Of a stretch of DNA of 64,000 nucleotides, positions 55,395 to 63,492 are shown in pieces. The notes below the pieces were generated by a model, which worked only from the letters and a program-made list of their open reading frames with translations, did not search any database and was not told the DNA's origin. The position numbers and the translations under genes were made by a program. Each line of letters begins with the position of its first letter. The stretch's first letter is position 1. The DNA lies in contig NZ_BSSA01000003.1 of the NCBI RefSeq assembly GCF_030268885.1, forward strand, positions 186,001 through 250,000, written 5' to 3'. The stretch is from Kitasatospora phosalacinea (GTDB lineage Bacteria > Actinomycetota > Actinomycetes > Streptomycetales > Streptomycetaceae).

Positions 55395-56212
55395 CGGGGC
55401 TCCTGCGGGCTGGCGGGGAGGGTGAAGTGCGCGTACGGGACGGTCCAGACCACCTCGTGGCCGATCCGGTGGCCGGTGTACCCGTCCTCGCCGTACGCGG
55501 TGCCGTGGTCGGAGCAGACGATCGCGAAGCACGGCCGCCGGGCGCTCATCGCCGCGAACAGCCGTCCCACGTGCGCGTCCACGTACTCCAGCGCGGCGGC
55601 GTGCGTCTCCCGGCTGTCCCCGTCCTCCCGGGTCGCGCCCGGCAGGTGGAACCAGTTCGGCTGGTGCAGCGCCGAGACGTTCAGGAACAGGAACAGCGGC
55701 CGGTCGGGCGGCTGCTCGGCCGCGACCCGCTCCGCCACCGCCACCTGCGACTCGAAGGAGGTCGGCGACGGGACGCCCAGCTCCGGTGCCCAGTGGCTCT
55801 CCTGGAACAGGCCCGGCAGGACGGAACCCAGCGGCCCCTGCTTGTTGAAGAACCCCACCCCGCCGATGCACACCGTCCGGTACCCGGCCCGGGCCAGCGC
55901 CGTCGGCAGGTCGGGCGCGTCGAACACCCACGTCCGCGCCTCGGTGGTCTCCGAACCGGCGAACCGCGCCGCGAACAGCCGCGGGTGCGGACCGTCCGGC
56001 GAGGCGGGCGTCGGCAGGAAACCGGCCAGGATCGCCTGGTGGGCGGCGTACGTGAAACTCCCCGGCGAGTGCCGCCGCTCCCAGCCGCCGGGCGGCAGCA
56101 CCTTTGCCAGGTTGGGCAGCCGGCCGGCCGCGAGCAGCTCGGCGGCGACGTCGTAGCGCAGCGTGTCGAGGGTGACCAGCAGCAGGTCGTGCGAGCCGAC
56201 GACCTCGTTCAT
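55391..56212 (-). other. STM4013-type hydrolase part, possible separate translation
   Basis: The ATG at 56212 begins MNEVVGSHDLLLVTLDTLRYD, where STM4013-family homology starts, and would give a 273-residue protein of normal family length. No convincing Shine-Dalgarno precedes it (GAGATTCCCGAC). Whether the cell makes the fusion, the shorter protein or both cannot be decided from sequence. Confidence 0.6.
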
Positions 56213-57478
56213 GTCGGGAATCTCTGCGGCGGACGAAGGGGAACAAACCAGGGGCTCGGGGAACGGCGAGTCCGTGCTGCTGACGGCCGGAGCCCGTCGG
56301 AGGTTCGTGCTGCTGCGTGTAGTAACAGAACCAGAAGCAGATGCGCGCTCCGGCAGTGAACCGTCAGCAGACTCGGCCTCGCCGTTCCCCGAGCCCCTGA
56401 ACGCGTAGGCGGGGGAAGCCAGTTGCGCCGCGTAGGTGTCCAGGCCCGGGGCCGGCCCTTCGGGGAGGCCGGGGAGGTTCGGGAGGAGGTCGCCGAAGGC
56501 GTTGACCTCGGCGACCAGGGCGCGGCGCCAGTGGGAGTGCGGGAGGAGGTCGACGCCGACCATCGGGGCGTGCGGGAAGCAGCGCGCGGCGGCCTCCGCG
56601 GTGGCGAGGAGCTCGGGCCAGTGCTCGCCCGCGGCGGCCCGGGCGAGGGCGAGTTCACCGCGGGCGCCGCCGAGGTGGAGGTTGGTCATGGGGTGGCGGC
56701 TGGTGCGGACCACCGCGTGGGTGGCGCGCCCGCCGACCACCAGCACCCGCAGGTCCGCGGCACGGCCGTGCTGGCCGGACTTGGGCACCCAGCGCTCGAC
56801 GTGCAGGCCCTCGGGGGCGAGGCGGTCGACGAGTTCGGCGACCTCCGCCGCGGAACGGTAGCGGCGGACGGCGAGCGAGTTGTGCAGCCCGTCCGGGGTG
56901 AGCTCGACCGAGGTGGTGGCCTGGACCCGGCCGTGCGGGCCGAACTCCAGCGCCACCACGCCGGACGCGGAGGAGCCGTGCACCGGCTTGAGGAACACCC
57001 GGCGCATCCCGGCGTCCGCCAGCCGCTCCCGCAACTCCGCGAAACCGGACGGCGGTCCGCCCGGCAGCGCGTCCGGCACCGGCACCCCGGCGGCGGTCAG
57101 CAGGGCGTGCGTGCGCCGCTTGTCGAACATGGCGGCGATCTCGTCCGGGTCGCCGAGCAGGCGCACCCCGGGCCGGGCGGCCAGCCCGCGCAGGGCCGCG
57201 GTGACCCCCGCGTACCAGGCGGGACCGCCCTCGACCCGGGTCGGGGCGTAGCCCGGGCCGAGGACGGGACCGCGCAGCAGCCGGTCGGCCTCCGGGTCCT
57301 CGCCGGGGGAGTCGAGCCGGACCACCGCGCCGGGCGGCAGCTCGTACCGCCCGCGCAGCAGGTCCGACCAGGGCAGCACGGCGGGCTCCGGCCGTCCGGC
57401 GGCGCGGGCCGCGGCGGCGAACAGGGTGACCCGGCGGTGCCCCGGACAGCCCAGGACGACCAGCTGGTGGTGCGTCAA
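55391..57478 (-). CDS. in-frame STM4014 (ATP-grasp) and STM4013 (hydrolase) fusion
   Basis: One uninterrupted frame of 695 residues. Residues 1-360 are an STM4014-family ATP-grasp protein (LVVLGCPGHRR, FDKRRTHALLTAAGVPVPDALPG, VFLKPVHGSSASGVVALE, VGVDLLPHSHW, AEVNAFGDLLPN), which should ligate an amine to a carboxylate. Residues 361-422 are a Ser/Gly/Glu-rich linker encoded by a palindromic repeat with TCT, GCT, ACA and GTT codons foreign to Streptomyces. Residues 423-695 are STM4013-family hydrolase with an alkaline-phosphatase fold (LLVTLDTLRYDV, VCSDHGTAYGEDGYTGH). In other genomes these are separate proteins. Start TTG 57478 follows GAGGGA. STM4013 could also start internally at ATG 56212, but its ribosome site is weak. 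Confidence 0.85.
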   Translation of the reverse strand: MTHHQLVVLGCPGHRRVTLFAAAARAAGRPEPAVLPWSDLLRGRYELPPGAVVRLDSPGEDPEADRLLRGPVLGPGYAPTRVEGGPAWYAGVTAALRGLAARPGVRLLGDPDEIAAMFDKRRTHALLTAAGVPVPDALPGGPPSGFAELRERLADAGMRRVFLKPVHGSSASGVVALEFGPHGRVQATTSVELTPDGLHNSLAVRRYRSAAEVAELVDRLAPEGLHVERWVPKSGQHGRAADLRVLVVGGRATHAVVRTSRHPMTNLHLGGARGELALARAAAGEHWPELLATAEAAARCFPHAPMVGVDLLPHSHWRRALVAEVNAFGDLLPNLPGLPEGPAPGLDTYAAQLASPAYAFRGSGNGEAESADGSLPERASASGSVTTRSSTNLRRAPAVSSTDSPFPEPLVCSPSSAAEIPDMNEVVGSHDLLLVTLDTLRYDVAAELLAAGRLPNLAKVLPPGGWERRHSPGSFTYAAHQAILAGFLPTPASPDGPHPRLFAARFAGSETTEARTWVFDAPDLPTALARAGYRTVCIGGVGFFNKQGPLGSVLPGLFQESHWAPELGVPSPTSFESQVAVAERVAAEQPPDRPLFLFLNVSALHQPNWFHLPGATREDGDSRETHAAALEYVDAHVGRLFAAMSARRPCFAIVCSDHGTAYGEDGYTGHRIGHEVVWTVPYAHFTLPASPQEPR
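56249..56399. repeat. palindromic repeat element inside the STM4014-4013 frame
   Basis: An exact 21-base inverted repeat, AGGGGCTCGGGGAACGGCGAG at 56250-56270 and its complement at 56378-56398, continues inward with GCTGACGG and CCGGAGC arms, giving about 45-base imperfect arms. The centre is AT-richer and has low-GC third positions. A second partial copy of the right half lies at 62548-62594. This looks like a small mobile or REP-type element; no transposase is present. Confidence 0.85.
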
Positions 57479-57492
57479 TTCCCTCGTCCCGC

Positions 57493-58446
57493 CTACTCGG
57501 AGACGGCGACGTAGCGCCAGTTGTCGCCCGGGTCCTCGGCGTCGGAGAGGTCGATCGTGACGCCGGGCAGGGCGTCGCGCAGCCGCTGCTGCATGCCCTC
57601 GGTGAGGTAGTGGTGGTGCAGGTCCAGGGTCTTCAGGTGGGTGAGCGGCTGGCCCTCCAGCAGCGCCGCCGCGCCCTCGTCGGTGAGCGCGCCCATGGAC
57701 AGCGACAGCCCGGTCAGCCGGGGCACCACGGGGGCCTGGGCGACCAGCGCGGCGATCCGGTCCTGCTCCTCGGCGTCCTGCAGGCCCAGGTGCTTCAGCG
57801 CGGGCAGCTTGGCGCCGGACAGGAACGGGGCGAGGTCCTCCAGCGTCCAGTCGCCGCCGTAGCTGTCGACGCCGAGCCACAGCTCCAGCCTCTCCAGCGC
57901 CGGGAAGTCGCAGGCGCCGACCGCCCGGACGACCGGCGCGGGCAGGCCGCCGGACTCGAAGCGCAGCGCCTTCAGCCTCTCGTGCCGCAGCGGCTTGAGG
58001 GCGAGCCGCTCCTTGTCCTCGTAGTCCGCGGCGGAGCCGCGCACCACCAGCTCCTCCAGCAGCGGGAAGGTCTCGAACACCGGCGTGACGTCGCACATCT
58101 GGATCCAGGAGATCTCGCACTCCTCCCCGGTGACGTCGCAGAGGAACAGCGCACGCAGCGCGGGCATCCGGTCGGCGGCGGCGAGGATCAGCGGCAGCGC
58201 CTCGGACAGCGGCTCCGGCTCCTCCTGGAACCAGCGGCCCAGCACCAGCGCGGTGACCCGCTCCGGGTCGACGGTGTCCAGGAACGCCTGCCACAGCTCG
58301 GGGAACTCCTCGTCCTCGTCCTCCCAGTGCAGGCCGACCCGCCAGGCGGTGCTGCCCGCCGCCGGGAGGTCGCCCTTCGTCCGGGCGGTGCGGAAATCGG
58401 TGACCGGGAGGCCGTGGAACTCCTCGGCGTGGTCGCTGACAACCAT
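57493..58446 (-). CDS. STM4015-family leucine-rich repeat protein
   Basis: A 317-residue LRR protein. Repeats such as FPLLEELVVRG, LKALRFESGGLP, LERLELWLGVDS, LKHLGLQDAEE and LTGLSLSMGALTDEG run through residues about 145-280; acidic segments (EDEDEEFPEL) lie before. ATG at 58446 follows GAGGAG, and the protein ends WRYVAVSE. It is the first gene of the STM4015-4011 cassette, 14 bases before the TTG start of the ATP-grasp part. It may bind a target protein or peptide for the enzymes. Confidence 0.92.
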   Translation of the reverse strand: MVVSDHAEEFHGLPVTDFRTARTKGDLPAAGSTAWRVGLHWEDEDEEFPELWQAFLDTVDPERVTALVLGRWFQEEPEPLSEALPLILAAADRMPALRALFLCDVTGEECEISWIQMCDVTPVFETFPLLEELVVRGSAADYEDKERLALKPLRHERLKALRFESGGLPAPVVRAVGACDFPALERLELWLGVDSYGGDWTLEDLAPFLSGAKLPALKHLGLQDAEEQDRIAALVAQAPVVPRLTGLSLSMGALTDEGAAALLEGQPLTHLKTLDLHHHYLTEGMQQRLRDALPGVTIDLSDAEDPGDNWRYVAVSE

Positions 58447-58637
58447 GCGCTGCTCCTCGCTGCTTCGTCGTGCCGCTGCCGGTGCCGCGGCTCGTGGTGG
58501 GCCGGAGACCTGTCTACCAGGCGCCCGTGACTTCACCCGCACGAAGGACGCACAGCGGGCGCGGTTGTCGGTGGTGCGGCCTAGTTTGCGGTGCACGGAG
58601 TTCCGGCAGCGGGCCGGACCGGACCGCGGGAGGCCCC

Positions 58638-58964
58638 GTGTACCGTCAGGGAGACGTACTGATCGTTCCGGTCGCGCCGGACGCCGTCCCGGGCACCGTC
58701 GCGCAGCTGGCGCGCCGGCCGCGGGACGCCCGGGGGCGGCTGGTGCTGGCCCTCGGCGAGGTGACCGGGCACGCCCACGCGGTGCTCGGCCCGGGCGAAC
58801 TCGTCCGCGAGGGCGGCCCGTTCGCCCCCGCCTGGCTGCACCTGCCGGAGGGCGGCAGGGTCGTCCACGAGGAGCACGCGGCGATCACCCTGCCCAGCGG
58901 CTGGTTCCGGGTGGTCCGCCAGCGCGAGTACACGCCCGGCGCGGTCCGGATGGTCGCCGACTGA
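58638..58964 (+). CDS. small conserved protein upstream of DUF6745
   Basis: A 108-residue protein, start GTG at 58638 after GGGAGG. Conserved-looking parts are VYRQGDVLIVPV, ALGEVTGHAHAV (two His), LHLPEGGRVVHEEHAAITLPSGWFRVVRQREY. No known domain was recognised. The beta-rich sequence with paired histidines could be a cupin-like or metal site. It precedes the DUF6745 gene by 55 bases and is divergent from the STM4015 cassette, so the three units may be functionally linked. Confidence 0.8.
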   Translation: MYRQGDVLIVPVAPDAVPGTVAQLARRPRDARGRLVLALGEVTGHAHAVLGPGELVREGGPFAPAWLHLPEGGRVVHEEHAAITLPSGWFRVVRQREYTPGAVRMVAD

Positions 58965-59019
58965 GCCCCCGTCCGAGCCCGCCCCGTAGCAGACCCAGGA
59001 CCCAGGACACGGAGAACCG

Positions 59020-60129
59020 ATGACCAGCCAGCTGACCGGCCGTCCGGCCGACCTCTCGGTGGCCCACTGGCGGGCCGTCGCCGCCGCCACCGGCCCCGCC
59101 GACCGGGCCACCGCCGAGCAGGCCGTCCGGGACGCCTACCGGGCCGCCGGGCTCGCCGAGCCCGCCGAGTTCCGCTGGTACCCCTCGCCGCGCGCCGCCC
59201 TCACCGAACTCCTGTCCCGCCCGGGCGGGTTCGGGGCCAGCGTGCGCGAGCAGGTCCGCACCGCCGCCTGGGAGCGGGCCCGCACCGCGGCCCTCGCCGC
59301 GCTCGGCCCGGCCGGCTGGGCCGAGCTCTGGAACACCACCGGCGCCGAACTCGCCGCCACCGCCGCGCTGCCCGCCGAACGCGTCCGCACCGCGCTGCTC
59401 GACCACTTCGCCCCCGAGCCCGAGCCGATCGACGACTGGCAGCAGGCCCGCAGGCCCGAGAACCGGGCGGTCCGGCAGCGGGCCGCCGAGGAGCGCGCCG
59501 CGGTCCGGCTCGCCCTGCTGGACGCGGTGGCCGGGCAGCACGACGCCGCCTGGCTCGCCGCCTTCGACACCGCGGGCACCGGCGACGCGGCCCTCGCCGC
59601 GCTGGCCGGCGTCGCCCGCCAGGCCGGCTGGTGGTGGCCGTACGAGCGCGCCGTGCTGCTCAGCGAACGCCCCACCGTCCTGCACCGCGACGAGGCCGGC
59701 CGGCTCGACCGCGCCGACGGCCCCGCCCTCGCGTACGCCGACGGCTTCGCGCTGCACGCCTGGCGCGGCATGCCCGTCCCCGCGGACTTCCCCGAGCAGC
59801 TGACCGGCCTCACCCCCGAGCGCATCCGCTCCGAGGAGAACGCCGAGCTGCGCCGCGTCATGCTGGAGCACTTCGGCTACGACCGCTACCTCGCCGAGTC
59901 CGGCGCCGAGCCGCTGCACCGGGACGAGACCGGCGTCCTGTGGCGGATCCAACTCCCGGACGACGAACCGGTGGTGATGGTCGAGGTGGTCAACTCCACC
60001 CCCGAACCGGACGGCACCCACCGCACCTACTACCTGCGCGTCCCGCCCGGCACCCGCACCGCCCGGGCCGGCGTCGCCTGGACGTTCGGCGTCGAGGAGG
60101 CCGACTACCGGCCGCAGCGCGAGACCTGA
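59020..60129 (+). CDS. DUF6745-type protein
   Basis: A 369-residue protein of a family found in Actinobacteria, cyanobacteria and plants. The family part is AVLLSERPTVLHRDEAGRL, DRADGPALAYADGFALHAWR, GMPVPADFPEQL, NAELRRVMLEHFGYDRYL, LHRDETGVLWRIQLPDD and VVMVEVVNSTPEPDGTHR. The N-terminal half is helical. No function is known. ATG at 59020 follows GGAGA. Its small partner is immediately upstream, and the LRR-radical SAM cassette is divergent. Confidence 0.88.
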   Translation: MTSQLTGRPADLSVAHWRAVAAATGPADRATAEQAVRDAYRAAGLAEPAEFRWYPSPRAALTELLSRPGGFGASVREQVRTAAWERARTAALAALGPAGWAELWNTTGAELAATAALPAERVRTALLDHFAPEPEPIDDWQQARRPENRAVRQRAAEERAAVRLALLDAVAGQHDAAWLAAFDTAGTGDAALAALAGVARQAGWWWPYERAVLLSERPTVLHRDEAGRLDRADGPALAYADGFALHAWRGMPVPADFPEQLTGLTPERIRSEENAELRRVMLEHFGYDRYLAESGAEPLHRDETGVLWRIQLPDDEPVVMVEVVNSTPEPDGTHRTYYLRVPPGTRTARAGVAWTFGVEEADYRPQRET

Positions 60130-60346
60130 CCGGCGGCCGGGCCGGGCGCGGGGCGCCGGGAGGGCCGGGAGGGCCGGGCGGCTGTCAAGGGTGCGGGCCG
60201 CTGATTCGGCTTCCGCCCGGTCCCTTTCGATTGGGAGGATTTCGCCGAACGGACACCACTGTTCCGCAGGCGAGCACCGCTGGTATACCTCAATGTCCCG
60301 GGGCAGGGTCGGACCCGCCCCCGAGACGAACAGGTGGTGACGGGCA

Positions 60347-61186
60347 GTGAAGCTCCTCCGCGTGGGCCCTGCGGGCGCAGAACGACCGGTCGTACTCGCC
60401 CCCGACGGCACCGCCCGCGACCTCCGTCCCCTCACCCCCGACCTGGACGGCGCCTTCCTTGCCGGGTTCGACCCGGCGACCTTCGACCCCGCGGCCCTCC
60501 CGGTCACCGACCTCACCGGCGAACGCGTCGGCCCGCCGGTCGCCCGGCCCGGCAAGATCGTCGGCATCGGCCTCAACTACCGCGACCACGCGGCCGAGGC
60601 GGGTGCCGCGATCCCGACCGAGCCGGTGGTCTTCCTCAAGCCCACCAACACCCTGGTCGGCCCCCACGACCAGGTGCTCGTCCCGCGCGGCAGCGAGAAG
60701 ACCGACTACGAGGTCGAACTCGCCGTCGTCATCGGCCGCACCGGCCGCTACCTCGACACCCCGGCGGACGCCGCCGCGATCATCGCGGGCTACGCCGCCG
60801 TCAACGACGTCACCGAACGCGCCTTCCAGTTCGACCGCGGCGGCCAGTGGGACAAGGGCAAGTCCGCCGAGACCTTCACCCCGCTCGGCCCCTGGCTGGT
60901 CACCCCCGACGAACTCGGCGACCCGCAGGCCCTCGGCCTCCGCCTCTGGGTCAACGGCGAACTCCGGCAGGACGGCTCCACCGCCGACATGATCTTCCCG
61001 GTCCACGAGACCGTCCGCTACCTCACCCACTTCATGCGCCTCGACCCCGGCGACGTCGTCATCACCGGCACCCCCGCCGGCGTCACCCTCGGCCGCCCCG
61101 GCACCCCCTTCCTCCGCGCGGGCGACAAGCTCGCCCTCGAGGTCACCGGCCTCGGCCGCCAGGAGACCACCCTCGGCCAGGCGTGA
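60347..61186 (+). CDS. fumarylacetoacetate-hydrolase family enzyme
   Basis: A 279-residue FAH-family protein. Metal ligands are in the EVELAVVIG segment and the VNDVTERAFQFD segment; PGKIVGIGLNYRDHAAEAGA and VITGTPAGVTLG are diagnostic. Members hydrolyse or decarboxylate beta-diketo acids or isomerise aromatic breakdown products. GTG at 60347 begins VKLLRVGPAG. It is monocistronic. Exact substrate unknown. Confidence 0.93.
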   Translation: MKLLRVGPAGAERPVVLAPDGTARDLRPLTPDLDGAFLAGFDPATFDPAALPVTDLTGERVGPPVARPGKIVGIGLNYRDHAAEAGAAIPTEPVVFLKPTNTLVGPHDQVLVPRGSEKTDYEVELAVVIGRTGRYLDTPADAAAIIAGYAAVNDVTERAFQFDRGGQWDKGKSAETFTPLGPWLVTPDELGDPQALGLRLWVNGELRQDGSTADMIFPVHETVRYLTHFMRLDPGDVVITGTPAGVTLGRPGTPFLRAGDKLALEVTGLGRQETTLGQA

Positions 61187-61364
61187 CCCCACGCGGTCCC
61201 GGGGTGCGGAGAACGGCCGGAACGGGGACTTCTCAGGCAAAGGATCTGAAAAGAAGACGTTATGACGGAGTGGAAGGTTCCGATACGATCCCTTCCGCCC
61301 GCCGCCGCGTGACGGTCCCACCGCAGTGGCGGCTCTCGCGCGAACCACCTTCCCTGGGGGAGTC

Positions 61365-62489
61365 TTGAGCATCCGTCGGTCGATCGCCGCTGCCGTCTTC
61401 GTCGCGGCCGTCTCCGCACCCACCGTCCTCGGCGCCGCACAGGCGATGGCCGAGACCACCCCGACCGGCCGGTCCGCGCCGGACGCCGCGCCCACGGCGC
61501 CGGACGCCGCGCCCACGGCGCCGGACGTCGAGCCCACGGCGCCGAACGTCGAGCCCGCTGCTCCGGTCACGCCGGTGCTCGACGAGGCCGCGCTGCGGGC
61601 CCGCCTGGCGGCGGCCCTCGCCGAGCCGGGCCACTACGCCCATTACTACAAGACGGTCAAGGAGGCGCAGGGCGGTACCGCTGAGCAGATCCGGCACTTC
61701 CTCGACGTCGAGCTGATCGGGGTCGTCCACGACGACAACAACATCAGGGCCACCCAGATCATGAGCGAGTCCGGGGACGGCCCGATCCGGCAGGCGGCCC
61801 AGGCGGCGTTCAACGACGGCAGTCCGGAGGCGATCGAGCACTTCCTGCACGTCACCGTCCCGGCGCTGACCGCCGACAACAACCGCGTCAAGCTCTCGCA
61901 GTTCGCCGAGACCCCGCTCATCAGCGCCGGACTGCGCGCCGCGGCGCTCGCGGTGCTGGAGCGGGGCAGCGCCGAGGAGATCGCCGACTTCCTGGCACAG
62001 GCACCGGGGATGCTGCTCGACGACTACCGCATCCAGGCCACCCAGGCGATGTCCGTGGGCGGCCCCGAGGTCCGGAAGGCCGTGAACGTGCTGCTGACCA
62101 GCGGCACCCTGGAGGACCTGCGCGAGTTCCTGGCCACGGGGCTCAAGGAGGCCCAGGCCCGGGACAAGGCGGCCGAGCAGGCGGGCGGCAAGGACGGCGG
62201 CGCGGACGGGAACGGCACGAAGGGCGAGGAGGGCCGGCCGTCGGGCAACGGCGGCAACGACGCCACCGAGGCCGGTCTGACCACCACGACCGCCACGACC
62301 ACCAGCACCGCCACGACCACCAGCACCGCCACCGCCACGGAGACCGGCACCGGCACGGGCCTGGCCTTCACCGGCCCGGGCACCCCGCTCGCGGCCGTCA
62401 CGACCGCGGGCGCGGCGGCGATCGCCCTCGGTGCGGCCACCCTGGTGGTCACCCGCCGCCGCAAGGAGACCGCCCCTGGCCGGGGGTGA
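61365..62489 (+). CDS. ALF-repeat surface protein with LAFTG sortase signal
   Basis: A 374-residue secreted protein. A signal peptide (IRRSIAAAVFVAAVSAPTVLG to QAMA) and a Pro/Ala repeat precede three to four ALF (short) repeats, about 75-255, with DNNIRATQIMSESGDGPIR, RLKLSQ-like NNRVKLSQFAETPL and DDYRIQATQAM. A Thr-rich stretch then leads to LAFTG, a membrane helix and RRRKE, the class E (LAxTG) sorting signal of Streptomyces. The protein should be covalently joined to peptidoglycan. Start TTG at 61365 follows GGGGGAG. ALF repeats have no known function. Confidence 0.92.
   Translation: MSIRRSIAAAVFVAAVSAPTVLGAAQAMAETTPTGRSAPDAAPTAPDAAPTAPDVEPTAPNVEPAAPVTPVLDEAALRARLAAALAEPGHYAHYYKTVKEAQGGTAEQIRHFLDVELIGVVHDDNNIRATQIMSESGDGPIRQAAQAAFNDGSPEAIEHFLHVTVPALTADNNRVKLSQFAETPLISAGLRAAALAVLERGSAEEIADFLAQAPGMLLDDYRIQATQAMSVGGPEVRKAVNVLLTSGTLEDLREFLATGLKEAQARDKAAEQAGGKDGGADGNGTKGEEGRPSGNGGNDATEAGLTTTTATTTSTATTTSTATATETGTGTGLAFTGPGTPLAAVTTAGAAAIALGAATLVVTRRRKETAPGRG
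61477..61560 (+). repeat. four 21-bp repeats coding a Pro/Ala-rich stalk
   Basis: Units of GCGCCGGACGCCGCGCCCAC plus G repeat head to tail (61477, 61498, 61519, 61540), the last two with small changes. They encode APDAAPT-type units of the surface protein. Confidence 0.9.
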
Positions 62490-62499
62490 GAACGGCGAG

Positions 62500-62541
62500 G
62501 CCGTGGCTTCGGGCCGCCCGAACGGCGCCCGAAGCCACGGC
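62500..62541 (+). terminator. terminator of the ALF gene
   Basis: GCCGTGGCTTCGGGC pairs over 15 bp with GCCCGAAGCCACGGC. Confidence 0.9.
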
Positions 62542-62547
62542 ACGCCC

Positions 62548-62594
62548 CGGCGGTGAACCGTGAGCAGCTCCGGGCCCGCCGTTCCCCGGCCCCT
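62548..62594. repeat. second copy of the half-element found at 56351
   Basis: The stretch with GGTGAACCGT, AGCAG, CTCCGGGCC and CGCCGTTCCCCGGCCCCT matches the right half of the element at 56351-56399 with only a few changes and short gaps. It sits between the ALF terminator and the convergent TetR gene, so the sequence is a dispersed repeat. Confidence 0.8.
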
Positions 62595-62606
62595 ACCGGG
62601 CCCTCC

Positions 62607-63377
62607 TCAGAGCCCCATCTCGCGCAACCGCGCGATGAGCACTCCCGCCGGACTCTCCGCGGTCTCCAGCTCCAGCCAGCCGTGCAGCACCTCCGCGGTC
62701 TGCCCGTCGCGGACGGCGGTGGCCGCGGCCATCACCACGAACTGGTCGACCAGCCAGGCGCACAGCGAGTCGGCCGGGATCTGCCGCCCCTCGTCGAGCC
62801 AGCTGATCGCGGAGGCTTCGACCACCGAGATCCACGAGCGCACCAGCAGGGTGAGCCGCGGCCCGGCCTCCCGCACGCCGAGGTGGCGCAGGGTGCGCCG
62901 GAGCGCCGCCCGGCGCACGTCGTCGACGATGGCCGAGGTGCGCGCGGTCTCGACGACGGAGCCGCCGCGCAGCAGCGCGCCGTAGCCCGCGGCGTGCTCG
63001 CCGACGAAGTCGAAGTAGCGGTGCAGGACGGCGCCGAGCTGCTGGGTGGGGGTGCCGTCGGTGGGTTCGACGGCGAAGCGGGTGGTGAGCTCGGAGGCGG
63101 CGCTGCGCAGCGCCGCCTCGTACAACTGCTGCTTTCCCCCGGCGAAGTAGCGGTAGACGAGCGGCCGGGAGGCGCCCGCGGCCTCCGCGACGTCGTCGAG
63201 GGAGACCTCCTCGGGCGGGCGGGCGGCGAAGAGTTCGAGGGCGACGGCGATGAGTTGTTCGCGCCGTTGCTGGACGGGCAGTCGGCGGTAGGCGGCGCGG
63301 CGTGGGCGCTCCGCGGCGGTGGGGTCGTCGACGGGTTCCTCGACGGGGTCCCCGACGGGGGAGGGGGTCGCTGCCAT
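62607..63377 (-). CDS. TetR-family regulator
   Basis: A 256-residue TetR protein. An Ala/Pro-rich head of about 30 residues precedes the helix-turn-helix RREQLIAVALELFAARPPEEV, VSLDDVAEAAGASRPLVYRYF. The C-terminal ligand domain includes ASAISWLDEGRQIPADSL. ATG at 63377 is the start nearest the DNA-binding domain that still has Streptomyces codon bias. The divergent gene at 63493 is a possible target. Ligand unknown. Confidence 0.92.
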   Translation of the reverse strand: MAATPSPVGDPVEEPVDDPTAAERPRRAAYRRLPVQQRREQLIAVALELFAARPPEEVSLDDVAEAAGASRPLVYRYFAGGKQQLYEAALRSAASELTTRFAVEPTDGTPTQQLGAVLHRYFDFVGEHAAGYGALLRGGSVVETARTSAIVDDVRRAALRRTLRHLGVREAGPRLTLLVRSWISVVEASAISWLDEGRQIPADSLCAWLVDQFVVMAAATAVRDGQTAEVLHGWLELETAESPAGVLIARLREMGL

Positions 63378-63492
63378 GCGTGCCAGGGTAGACCTCGGGC
63401 GGGGCCGCCGGACCCCCTCCGCACGGCCGCTACCGGCGGGTTCCCGCCGGGCGGGGCCCGCTCCGGGGCCGCAGACTGTGGGCAGGTGTCGG

